Source: Welwitschia mirabilis (Eukaryota > Gnetophyta > Gnetopsida > Welwitschiales). From it: DNA of 55,808 nt. Of this stretch, positions 46,651 through 55,808 are shown piece after piece (position 1 is the stretch's first letter; every line of letters begins with the position of its first letter). A program made the translations under genes and the position numbers. Where the stretch lies: positions 109,917,786-109,973,593 of the forward strand of contig JBOZIK010000001.1 of the NCBI GenBank assembly GCA_051453625.1, given 5' to 3'. The notes beneath the pieces are model-generated. The model saw nothing but the letters and a program-made list of their open reading frames with translations. It ran no database searches and was not told the origin of the DNA.

Positions 46651-46959
46651 ATATGGAAGAAGATTCTAATCTTAAGCAACAAATTAGATCCTCTGTGCTT
46701 TTTCAACATCATCCTTTAGAATAAAGGCTTTTTACTTTATACATTCCAACTTTATTTGATAATCTTAAAGAATGTAATAAAAATATTAAAAATCATTAAT
46801 TCCTCTAATACATGTAATCTCAATAATGATCTCTTGGGAAATTGCTTGAATTAAGATAGAAATGAGAACTTTGAATCTCTCATTTATCAAAATATTTAAC
46901 ATATTAAAACCACTCAAAGACTCCTATCTTAAGATTGGATTTCAATAACAATAAAGGAT

Positions 46960-48000
46960 AATTTTAAACTTAAGAAACTACTAAATAAATTGAAATACAT
47001 ATTTTTGAATAATGACCTTCAGAAAACGTTCATCATTAATGCATGTATTCATCCTTCTTAAGAAGAATCACAACTTTAAATTCTTAATTCCAAATAAATG
47101 CTTTTCCTTAGATTCATAAAGATCTTTTAGCCATTCCTCTTTTTATTGTTTAGCATAAAATTTATTTGGAAGATAATGCATAACTCATTAGATGACCACA
47201 AAGGAGACTTAACCATGCCCTTAAGCAAGTAGTAAAGAAAGAACTTATCAAACTTATACATGCAGAAATCATTTATGGCATATTTGATAATGAATCAGTT
47301 AACTCTATTACTATAGTATCAGAAAGAGGTGGGAAGTGAAAAGTTTGCATTGATTTTAGAAAGATTAATAATGTCACTAAAAAATACTATTATCCTTTCT
47401 ATTTCTAGATAAAATTCTTGATAGGATCCAAGGACATGCATATTATTATTTTCTTAATGAACATAGTGATTACAATCAAGTACCCATAGCTAATGAAGAT
47501 TAAGTTAAGATAACTTTCAAATCTTCTTATGATCCTAAAACACCTGAAATTGTTCAAAGAGCCATGATGGATATCTTTTTAGATATAACTAAGGAATCAA
47601 TAGAAATCTTCATGGATTAATTTTCTATTTTTAGGAATTTTTTCGAGAAAACCTTAGAAAGATTGGAAAATGTCCTTAATAAATTCATAGAAACTTGCAT
47701 TCATTTAAGTTAGAAAAAGATTTAATTCTTGGTAAAGGAATGGATAGTCCTAGGTCATCATATTTTTAGCAATAGTATTCAAATGGAGCTTGCTAAAATA
47801 GATATCATTTAAAACCTTCTTCCTTTAACCAATGTAAAACAAGTTAGATCTTTTCTTGGGAATGCTAGTTTTTATCTAAGATTCATTAAGGACTATGCTA
47901 AAATTTGTAAATGTCTTTATTTCCTCTTAGAGAAAGATGCTAAATTTGGTTGTAATAAACCTTATTAACATGCCTTTAAAAATCTTAGAGACGAGATTAC
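46960..48000 (+). pseudogene. element B reverse transcriptase
   Basis: In order: LKLKKLLNKLKYIFLNND, HKIYLEDNA, QRRLNHALKQVVKKELIKLI, HAEIIYGIFDNESVNSITIV, VCIDFRKINNVTKKYYYP, then ILDRIQGHAYYYFLNEHSDY and NQVPIANEDxVKITFKSSYD. VQRAMMDIFLDITKESIEIF and MD-stop-F follow, then VKEWIVLGHHIFSNSIQMEL and VRSFLGNASFYLRFIKDYAK. The catalytic box has lost its second aspartate to a stop (TAA at 47618-47620). About fifteen codons that normally carry PFGTFAYRRMPFGL are missing near 47530, replaced by PKTPEI. The copy is therefore clearly inactive. Confidence 0.85.
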
Positions 48001-48691
48001 TTCCACATCTATTGTAGGAGGACTTGATTAGAATAAATAGTTTGAACTTATATACAATGTAAGAAATCTTATTGTAGGAGGTTTATTAGGACAAAAACAT
48101 GAGAAAGACTCTAATATTATTTATTATATTAGTAAAACCTTTTTAGAATATTATCTTAATTATATCACTATTTTAAAAAATTAAATCTTTTCATCATCTT
48201 CTATCTTGGTAAACTTCAACATATCTTCTTAGTTTTCATACTAATGTCTATACTAGTCATGCTGTCATTACATATCTCATGATTAAAAAATATTTTAGTA
48301 TAATACTTATTATATGGATGTTATTAATACAAGAATTTAATATAACCATTATTGATAAATAAGGAAAACATAATTTTATTATTGATCATTTATCTAGAAT
48401 ACCTCATGAACAACATTCCTTACATTTTTCTCCATAAATTCTATCCACGATGATTCTCTACATGAGAAATACTTCTCCATTGCATATTTTTATTTCATCT
48501 CTTCTAAAGATCCTATTCCATGGTATGCTAATATTTTTAGTTATCTTATTGCTCTAAAAACTCTCCAATGTTGGACTTATCATTAGAGAAAATGATTTCT
48601 TCATAGAATAGGAGATTCTGAATGGCATGAATCACATCCCTACTAAAAATGTAAAGATTAAATCATGTATAAATGTATGCTAGGACAGGAG
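48001..48691 (+). pseudogene. element B RNase H and the linker to integrase
   Basis: FELIYNVRNLIVGGLLGQKH, then DSNIIYYISKTFLEYYLNYI, are the first strands of the gypsy RNase H (usual FELMCDASDYAVGAVLGQ, IYYASKTL). The CDAS aspartate is now N. A long unreadable middle is followed by ISSKDPIPWYANIFSYLIAL and WHESHP at about 48500-48650, the linker that precedes the integrase zinc finger (usual PWYADIVNYL, then DDPYLFKY). The reading ends at 48691, where the LTR of element C begins. Confidence 0.72.
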
Positions 48692-49940
48692 TGTTGTGTG
48701 TTTTATGTAGTCTTTGAGTACTTAGGAAAAACCTATAAAGCATAATACTTATAAAAAACACATACTAGTATAGATAGGAGTTAATCCAAATGTTGTAATC
48801 CATTAAAGAAAATAGGTTATAAGTTAGAGAACTAATTTTCAAAAGTATTTAAATATTATATATTTTAGTAAATAAAAATAAACAAGAATGTAAATGCAAT
48901 GCAAGATGAGTGATGGTGAAAATGAAATGGATGAAATGCAAGTAAGATGCGTTCTATTTGGACTATAATCCTCCTATTACAAGAACTATTTCTTTATAAC
49001 TTAGATCAACTAGGAAGTGCTCTACCACTTGTTCCTAGCCAACATAAACTATAAGAATTTCCAAATAGCATATGGATAATGTAATATGAAATTCAAATGA
49101 AATAGTAATGCAAATCTAAGCTAACCAAGTCAACCTTAATGAAGGTCGATCTTATGATCTAAATAAGAAATATCCCTAAACTATAATCAACTTAAACCAT
49201 AAGGGATATTTATAGAATTGTATCGAAAAAGAAATTGAATTACTCATGAACGTTTACATCCACTTGTAACAAAGTAGCAACACCTTAATTAAGGATACTT
49301 AGCCCAATACCAAGGTAAACTTCTCTCTGTAGCTACTGGATGAACTTCTTATCCTTCAATATTTCATCACAAGAACATCAAATACAAAAGATGAAAAAGG
49401 AAGTAAAGGAAAGGAAGCATATTTATAGTTTTACATTGAGGTTCTAGAAGCTCAGCCATAGAAGTTATAGAACAAATCCTAGTAGCTCGTATGGGTTACA
49501 TGACCCCATTACAAACATAATTCTTTCTATTCATAGAAAATAGCTATCATCCTAACTATCATGGAGATGATAATGGGGATGTCATTCCATGTCAAAAGGT
49601 AGTCCATTAACTTTAGGTCCTGCAGTCAATGCCATAGACTTCATCCCTATTAGCAGTGCTATCGTCTTGCTTATCGTAGAGATAGCAGAGGGGATGAGAG
49701 GCTTCTTCATCTTCTATATCAAAGAGAAATTAGTCTTCTACATGATAAATCCTTCCTTCAAATTGTAAAGTATCAAAATAATCCTGAGATGCTTTTAAAT
49801 ATGCTTATAATTACATGTTTCAGTGATCATCCTATTAGTTCTTTAGAATCATCATAATTGCATCTAAACTTACATAAATGTCTTATCAAAGTACTCAAAA
49901 TAAACCATCAAATTCCTATAAATTGTCATCATAACATATA
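48692..49940 (-). repeat. element C 3' LTR (minus strand)
   Basis: On the + strand it starts TGTTGTGTGTTTT, the reverse of an LTR end ...ACACACAACA that resembles the CAACA ends of A and B. Reading the minus strand, GTATTGGGCTAAGTAT near 49300 matches GATATTGGGTTGTATATT of B at 43549, and TTGACTTGGTTAGC near 49120 matches GTTGGTTTAGTTGG of B near 43745. The position of the other LTR end, near 49940, is uncertain. Body order confirms it as a 3' LTR, because C's integrase lies to its right on the same strand. Confidence 0.65.
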
Positions 49941-51656
49941 TACCTACTTAGACTTGTTAGTCCTTAAAAAATTAAGTGATTAACTATATTAAAAGCTAAT
50001 TTGTCTAAGATAAATATCAACTATAAAAATGTAATTTAAGTTCAATTTTACCATGTAGGAATAAATATTAAAAATGAATTAACTAATACAAATACTAAGA
50101 TTTTTCTAAGTCCCCTCATTAAACACATCATCATAGAATGAATGAATGTCATACACATACAAAAGTCATAAAACATAATAATGATAGCTTAGAAAATGAT
50201 AATGTATATGCATAATGCGAGATACTGATACTGAAACTAATGTGAAAAATGTAAGTAGTGATAATTTCAAAGAATGATCCTTTAAAAGTTCATTAATGTA
50301 TTCTATAAGGGCAAAGTACAAGAGTAATCATAGCATTATTTTTCCTAGATGATCTAAAACATAGCTGTAAGAAAACTCTGTGAGTATGCTACTGTGCTCT
50401 TGCTAAATAATGTTCATGAAAGTAACATGAAATCATATCCAAATAACTCATCATAAATATGTATTATGAAGGCTCAAATATGATTCTTTTTAAAATTATA
50501 AATTTTGTTTAATATCTTAGAAGAATGCTTAGAAAGATGTTTCCCTCTCCCCTGGCTTCTTAGCTGAAGCAAGACATCCCAGATTGCACAAGATAAAAAG
50601 GATGATTGTTTTCCTAGCTATCATGAAGATGACAGTGATCAAATAAGATGTTTAAAAAGATGGGAAAAACTAGAAAAAGTATAAAAACAAGTAAGCAAAT
50701 GAAAAATAGCAGAAAAATAGGAAGAAAGATAAAGAGTAAAGAATTATCCTAAAAAACATAACCATGGTGAAAAGAGATCTATGGAAAAATAATGCTAAAG
50801 ATAATAAAATGCACTAAATAAAAGGAAGAAATACTCAGAAAAAACTCCTCGAATATACCTCAACTCAGTCAGCTTGGAAAAGTAAGAATTGAAACTCAAA
50901 GAGTATCATCATCATCTATTAAGAAGAAAACAACACCCCTCATGGATAGAAGTTATAAGTAAAAGAAATAAAAAACAACTAAATAATTAGATCCAAAATA
51001 TTATGTTTGAAAAAGTATAAAAAGGATATTGAAAACCCCAATCAAAATGACTAATTAAAAGCAAAATCAAAATGGACAAATAGAAACATAAATAATATTA
51101 TTTACTTACCATAAATTCTAATCAAGCAAATTCCCTTGGTTATAATCATAAAACCACTTGATGAAAAATGCGTGATAGTATGTAAAAATTCATGAAGTAC
51201 TATTTAAATAGGCAATAATTATGATGATGTTAAGTATGTGTAATATTATCAAATAATGACTGATAGGATAAAAAGCTAAAGAAACATGAAGTAAGTAACT
51301 TAGATATAAAACAGCACTAGAATCTAGAAAAGTAAAATAATCATGTAGAAGTAATATATGCAAAAAGAGGTATAGAAAGTAAGCAATAATCTGATGATGC
51401 TAGGGACATCACCAATATCATAACCTCTAAATAAAATTTTATTTTTTTATGATGAGGGAAATGAAACCACTATCAGAGGAGAAAGGACCCACACAACATG
51501 GTTAACTATCCTTCTAATGGAGTTTCCACAACTATCATATCATACTACCAAAGGCCCCTCTTAGGAAAATTTGCCCTAGTGCACTTATAATAAGACTTCA
51601 TGATGACCTTATTTTTAGTTTAGAGATGAAAGAACATGGTCTTTATTTCTTTTCTT

Positions 51657-51660
<4 letters not shown>
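49941..51660. other. element C 3' non-coding segment
   Basis: Between integrase and LTR there are no readable domains. Sequence at 51490-51620 matches element D at 14760-14930, with shared words CTATTGTATTACA/CTATCATATCATA, CCAAA.GCC.CTTA and AAAATTT.CC. That shows this part belongs to the element and not to the flanking DNA. Confidence 0.5.

Positions 51661-51702
<42 letters not shown>
51661..51702. repeat. (CT)21 microsatellite
   Basis: Forty-two bases of perfect CT repeat within element C, preceded by T-rich sequence. Element D has no such run at the matching place (near 14930), so it expanded after the two separated. Confidence 0.95.
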
Positions 51703-51703
<1 letters not shown>

Positions 51704-51795
51704 GGGGTAGTAAAAACAGTTTCACATGACTAAGTACTTATAAGAATAAAAATGAAGTAATGAGACGAGAAACAAGTAAGAACATGTCAAAATAA

Positions 51796-52616
51796 CTAAT
51801 TACTCATACCATTGAAAGAGAATAAAATAACCAAGGCATCTTCCTTCTGTATGAATTTCATAAACATACAAATGTCTTAAGTTTATATGAATCCAATATT
51901 ATCATCTCAAAATGCCCAACTAAATGATTACTAATTATGGTAACTTCATAAAGTAGTACCTAAGTCAAGTTAAAGATATTCAAGTGATAGCATGATGTCT
52001 ACTTAAGGAATGAGTTAATAAGGAATTTAGACAATGATAAGAAAAAGGTCCTTTTGATTAAAAGAGGATTTTAAAATAACTTCTTCTATCATGTTTAAGA
52101 TTTAATTAGTAGATGATTTATAAATTTTTAACCTTTGTCTATTAAATTTTTGAATTTCCCTAGTGTTTTAATTAGAGATTTTAAATAAGACCTTGGAATA
52201 TACTTTTTATATAAGATAAGGACCTAACAATTTACAAGTTAACTTATTGTGTAAAAGGTGTACTTAAGTATGATAGAAAAGAATAAGTTGAATAGGTTTA
52301 AATTGCTTATGGATCATCTTTTTATCATGTTTAGACTTGTCTTAGGCTTTATGAATGAGTTGATAATGTATGACATGAGTCCAATTTTTATATAAATGAT
52401 CAAGTTGAAATAATTAAGTTCTAAGATTTTTATCTAAGTCTACAAGATTAAGTTAATGAGGGAATTGATTGGAGTTATAGTAAACACCAAATGATAAAAC
52501 ACAAACTTTTCCTTACACAAGTTCATATGGTGACAAACCTAAAGAGTTATGTCAAGTAGTATAGTAAGCCCAAAGAACATCATTAAGTTTGGATAGCCAA
52601 GTTTTCTTATTAATAA
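51796..52616 (-). pseudogene. duplicated integrase C-terminal part, element C
   Basis: This is a second copy, one 821-bp period away, of 52617-53435. The minus strand gives INKKTWLSKLNDVLWAYYTT, LGLSPYELV (usual WxxxLxDALWAYRTAYKTPxGMSPYxLVYGK), and VCVLSFGVYYNSN. Further on come LTCKLLGPYLI and NRQRLKIYKSSTN (usual LRSRWxGPFxV, NGQRLKPY). These belong to the end of the integrase core and its GPY/F-type C-terminal domain. Stops interrupt all of it. Confidence 0.75.
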
Positions 52617-53435
52617 CTAATTACTCATACCATTGAAAGAAAATAAAAGAATTAAGGAATCTTTCTTTTGTATGAATTTAATAGACATACATATGTCNNN
52701 NNNNNNNGTTTGGATGAATTCAATCTTATCATCTCAAAATTCCCAAGCAAATGATTACTAATCATGATAACTTCATAAAGTAATACATAAGTTAAAGATA
52801 TTTAAGTGATAACATGATGTCTACTTAAGAAATGAGGTAAGAAGGAATTTAGACAATTACAAGAAAAAGGTCTTTCTCATTGAGAGGGGCTTCCAAAATA
52901 AGTGCTTCTATCACGTCTAAGGTTTCATTAGTGCATGACTTATAAATTTTTAATCTTTATCCATTAAATTTTTAAATTTCCCTAGTGTTTTAATTAGATA
53001 TTTCAAAGAAGTCATTGGAATATACTTTTTTTTAAGATAAGAACCTAATCATTTAGAAGTTATTGTGTAAAATGTGTACTTGAGTATTGTATAAAAGAAC
53101 AAGTTGACTAGGTCCAAATTGCTTATAGATAATATTTTTATCATGTTTAGACTTGGATTGAGCTTTATGAAGGAGCTGATAATGTGTGACATGAGTACAA
53201 TTTTTATATGAAAATCAATTTGAACTAATTAAGTTCTAATATTTTTATCTAAGTCTACAAGATTAAGTTGATGTATGGATTAATTGGAGTTATAGCAAAC
53301 ATCAACTAATAAGACACAAAATTTTTACTTACACAAGTTCATATGGTAACAAACCTAAAGATTTGTATCAGGTATTATAGTAAACCCAAGGAACATCATT
53401 AAGTTTAGATAACCAAGTTTTCTTATTAATAGAGA
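52617..53435 (-). pseudogene. element C integrase C-terminal part, original position
   Basis: It follows the integrase core directly on the minus strand, so this is the copy in the normal place. It reads TWLSKLNDVLWVY, LSPYELV and VCVLSFGVYYNSN like its neighbour, with about a tenth of bases different, and carries a 10-N gap (52698-52707). Confidence 0.75.
52698..52707. other. assembly gap (10 N)
   Basis: Undetermined bases inside the right copy of the 821-bp duplication. Confidence 1.
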
Positions 53436-53449
53436 CTAATTTTTAAAGC

Positions 53450-54080
53450 ATCTTTTTAATTTCTCTATTTGCATTTTTAGGTTGGCCATTAGTTGGAAAT
53501 GATAAGCATATGCAATTCTATGTTTAATGCAAATAGATAAAAGAATTTTTTAAAAAAGCTTAATAATAAAATGGGTTTTTTAATCACTAATAATGATTCA
53601 AGAAAAACCAAAATGTTGAAAGATATGAGTTCAAAAAAAATTGCAAATGGTTCAGGCATCATTTTTGGTAGTAGGAATAGCTTCAACTCACTTAGTAACA
53701 TAATCAATAACTATTAGGATATAATTTTTATCATGTAAATGTGGTATGGTAGGGCTTATAAATTCAATCTACTAACAATCAAATGGTTTACATTTAAGCA
53801 TAGGTTTAATGAGCATATCTTGAGAATAAGTTAGGCTACCATAACATTGATAAGCATCACACCTTCTAGTAAAGTCAAATGATTCTTCAGAAAGGGTTGA
53901 CTAATAAAAACCAAAGTGGATAATTTTCATTGTCATCTTTTAGTTACTAAAGTACTCACAACATACTCTATCATGGTGACATTTAAGTTTTTCTAAGCTT
54001 TTCCACTTAGGCATATATTTACACATGATTTAGTCATTGCACCTTCTACAAAAATGGGGTTCATTCCACCCATAGTCACT
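53450..54080 (-). pseudogene. element C integrase zinc finger and core
   Basis: The N-terminal part (54080-53830) gives FYQSTLSEESFDFTRRCDAY followed by QCYGSLTYSQDM (usual FYWPTLFKDAxEFVxxCDxC QxxGNxSxRxEM). Only one cysteine of the CDxC pair is left. The core (53760-53450) gives YILIVIDYVTKWVEAIPTTK, ISD-stop-KTHFIIK, KHRIAYAYHFQLMANLKMQI. The first and second catalytic aspartates (IDY, ISD) remain. The glutamate of GQVE is replaced by lysine in NLKMQIEK. The enzyme would have joined the DNA copy to the host chromosome. Confidence 0.8.
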
Positions 54081-54289
54081 GATCCTCTAGAGAAATGATT
54101 TGTGTTAGTTATGATTCTAATATTAATGTGTTTTTATAGTAATAAGGTAATTCACAATATTAGTATATCAAGGAGTGGAATGAGTAGAAGAGATGACATA
54201 AAGTTATTCTACAGCAAAAAGTTGTTGATCAGGAAAGGAGTCATTTATGAGAAGTTTATCATGAGAATAAGAAAGTTAAAATAGATGAT

Positions 54290-54720
54290 TAGTAATGCTA
54301 TTTTGTTTCTTAGCTTTATGATGTTAGGATTAAATTCTTGCAAGATAAGGATCCATCTAATAAGTCTAGCACTAGAATTTTTTTTTTTTTACCATAAGAT
54401 AGTATATAGCTACATGATCTATGTAAACATTGATTCAAAATGAAGAAGATAATGTCAAAGATGATTATTAAAAAAGGTGATGGCAAAAATTTCTCTCTCG
54501 ATAGTAGAGTAGTTGGATTAAGCTTTAGATAAAGTTTTACTAAGATAGGACATAACTTTAGAACCATTTTCATATTTTTGGCTAAGAACCCTACCCACAG
54601 CAATGTTACTTGTATTACACATAAGTTCAAAATCTTTAGTCCATTCAGTACTCATGACAATAGGTTTAGAAGACATGTTTTTCTTAAGTGTATCAAACAC
54701 AAGTTAACATGAATTATTTT
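54290..54720 (-). pseudogene. element C RNase H
   Basis: Open for 60 codons at 54518-54700: STEWTKDFELMCNTSNIAVG, RVLSQKYENGSKVMSYLSKT. Then, in the same order as the family, NYSTIEREIFAITFFNNH and ARLIRWILILQEFNPNIIKL follow. The first catalytic residue is changed, since CDAS has become CNTS. This is the best preserved RNase H in the window. Its role in an active element is to remove the RNA strand during reverse transcription. Confidence 0.82.
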
Positions 54721-54869
54721 AATCAAATTTAGCATCTTTTTAAGTAACAAGTAAAGAGGTTTACAAATTTTGGCATAATTATGAATAAAACAATGATAGA
54801 AACCAACATGATCAAGAAGTGATCTAACTTATTTGACATTAATTACAGGGCTAAGGCATTTAATTATAG

Positions 54870-55650
54870 CAACTATTTTAGGATTCATATTAATCCTTTT
54901 CTTTGATATATGATGACCTAAAACAATTTCATGTTTAATAAGGAGGAAACGCCTTTGCCAAATCAAATGTAGGCCACTCTTTATACATCAATTTAAGACT
55001 TTCTCTAATCTTTCTATGGTTTATTCAAAGATTTTACCAAAGATGGAGAATTCATCCATAAATATTCCAATATAATCCTCTTTTATATTAAAAAATATCC
55101 TCATTATTATTTGTTACAAAGTTTCAAGGGCATTGCAAATACCAAAGGGCATTTATCTAAAGGAAAAGGTTTCAAAGGATGAGGTAAAAGTTGTTTTGAC
55201 TTAGTCTTTACTTGCTATACAAACTTGATTATAGCCACTATTTTTGTCAAGAAAATAATAGTAGGCATGACCTTAGATTCTATCAAGTACATGATCAAGA
55301 AATAGTAAAGGGTAATGATCTTTTTTAGTGATCTTATAAGGTTTTCTAAAATCAATGCACATTCTCCATTTTCCTCCTTTTTTGGAACTACTATCAAAGG
55401 GTTAAACCACTTACTATTGGATATATCATATATGATCTTAGCATCTATAAATTTAATAATTTCATCATTAACTATTTGCTTAAGGGCTAGGTTAAGCCTT
55501 TTTTGTGGTCACCTAACAGGTTTATCATTATACTCAAGGTAAATTTTATGTTGGACCATAGAAAGAAGGATGGTAACTAACTCTTTATGAGTCAAAGCAA
55601 AGGAATCTTCTTTATAAGTTAAGAGTGAGATCAAGTTAAATTCTTATTGA
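54870..55650 (-). pseudogene. element C reverse transcriptase
   Basis: Reading leftward: HKIYLEYNDKPVR, QKRLNLALKQIVNDEIIKFI, DAKIIYDISNSKWFNPLIVV, PKKGGKWRMCIDFRKPYKIT, LDRI-stop-GHAYYYFLDKNS, GYNQVCIASKD, TFTSSFETFSFR-stop-MPFG, then IGIFMDEFSIFG and LGHHISKKRINMNPKIVAII. The catalytic box is FMDE, so the second aspartate has become glutamate (about 55049-55060). Stops occur at tryptophan- and arginine-type positions (LDRI-stop-GH, R-stop-MPFG). Nearly the full RT is legible, which makes this the best anchor for classifying C and D. Confidence 0.87.
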
Positions 55651-55808
55651 TAAGTAAGAAGTTCACTTATTATTAGATGTTTCTTTAAATTGTTGAATAG
55701 AAAAATGTATTTTAGATCCTTAGGCAATTTCTTAAGTTCTAAGATGATATTTTGAACTATTATCCTACCTATTACAAAGATGATATATGTGGGAGAAAAC
55801 TATTCAAA

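Larger units (their letters stand above)
42481..48691 (+). mobile_element. autonomous-type gypsy element B, truncated at integrase
   Basis: 5' LTR (42481-44055), tRNA-Asp-type primer site, leader, gag, protease, RT and RNase H are all in the expected order on the + strand. Sequence similarity then stops at 48691, where integrase should begin, because the LTR of element C starts at 48692. The domain words (HKIYLE..., GYNQ..., FMD, SFLGNASFYLRFIKDYAKI, IIYYISKTF) place it with plant Athila/Tat-like gypsy elements. Frequent stops show it is long dead. Confidence 0.8.
48692..55808 (-). mobile_element. gypsy element C, minus strand, continuing past the right edge
   Basis: From right to left: RT (55650-54870), RNase H (54720-54290), integrase (54080-52617), a tandem copy of the integrase end (52616-51796), a non-coding 3' segment with a (CT)21 microsatellite (51661-51702), and the 3' LTR (49940-48692). 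Gag, protease and the 5' LTR would lie beyond 55808. The domain words match element D closely. It appears to have inserted into element B, whose integrase part is missing at the junction. Confidence 0.78.

Noticed and set aside
1-55808. CRISPR array, bacterial operon, phage or ribosomal RNA genes
   Set aside because: No regular spacers, Shine-Dalgarno-led genes, rRNA words or phage modules. The ~26-bp array at 30955-32400 has no unique spacers of constant length and no adjoining cas-like gene.

Overview
The window looks like plant nuclear DNA from a large, repeat-filled genome. It is roughly three quarters A+T by eye, CpG is scarce everywhere except the first kilobase, and I find no convincing intact host gene. 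What can be read is layered transposon debris: a plant L1-type LINE, several Ty3/gypsy elements whose primer sites look like decayed tRNA-Asp sites, one copia-like LTR element with an initiator-Met-type primer site, possible SINE remnants, tandem duplications and microsatellites. Eight runs of N break the sequence. A gymnosperm or another plant with heavily methylated, slowly purged retroelements would fit, but the species cannot be fixed from this sequence.

Layout, left to right. 1-1000: a CpG-richer segment with a 48-bp minisatellite. 1010-1130: a tRNA-like (SINE-like) stretch. 2412-5463: a poly-A run, two long gaps and a 739-bp tandem repeat that looks collapsed in assembly. 7394-10944: a 5'-truncated LINE (RT, thumb, zinc finger, poly-A) bounded by a 13-bp target-site duplication. 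11945-12430: a + strand gypsy gag fragment. 14690-21400, perhaps to 22700: minus-strand gypsy element D with integrase, RNase H, RT, protease and gag relics in the expected order. 22700-29918: AT-rich DNA with little to read. 29919-40049: copia-like element F, holding a 1.4-kb array of degenerate ~26-bp repeats and a decayed zinc knuckle. F's 3' LTR is split by gypsy element A (34866-39832), which has two LTRs but no recognisable pol. 42481-48691: element B, an autonomous relative of A (LTR, primer site, gag, protease, RT, RNase H), cut off just before integrase by the LTR of element C. C runs on the minus strand from 48692 past the right edge, with RT, RNase H and integrase, and its integrase end is duplicated in tandem (821 bp).

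How the parts relate. A and B share LTR ends, primer-site position and leader, so A looks like a pol-less derivative once mobilised by B-type elements. C and D belong to one pol lineage, related to B. All coding regions carry many stops and frameshifts. Where an ancestral sequence can be guessed (the B primer site), every change is C-to-T or G-to-A, the pattern of deaminated methylcytosine. The relative order of insertion is readable in two places: F before A, and B before C.
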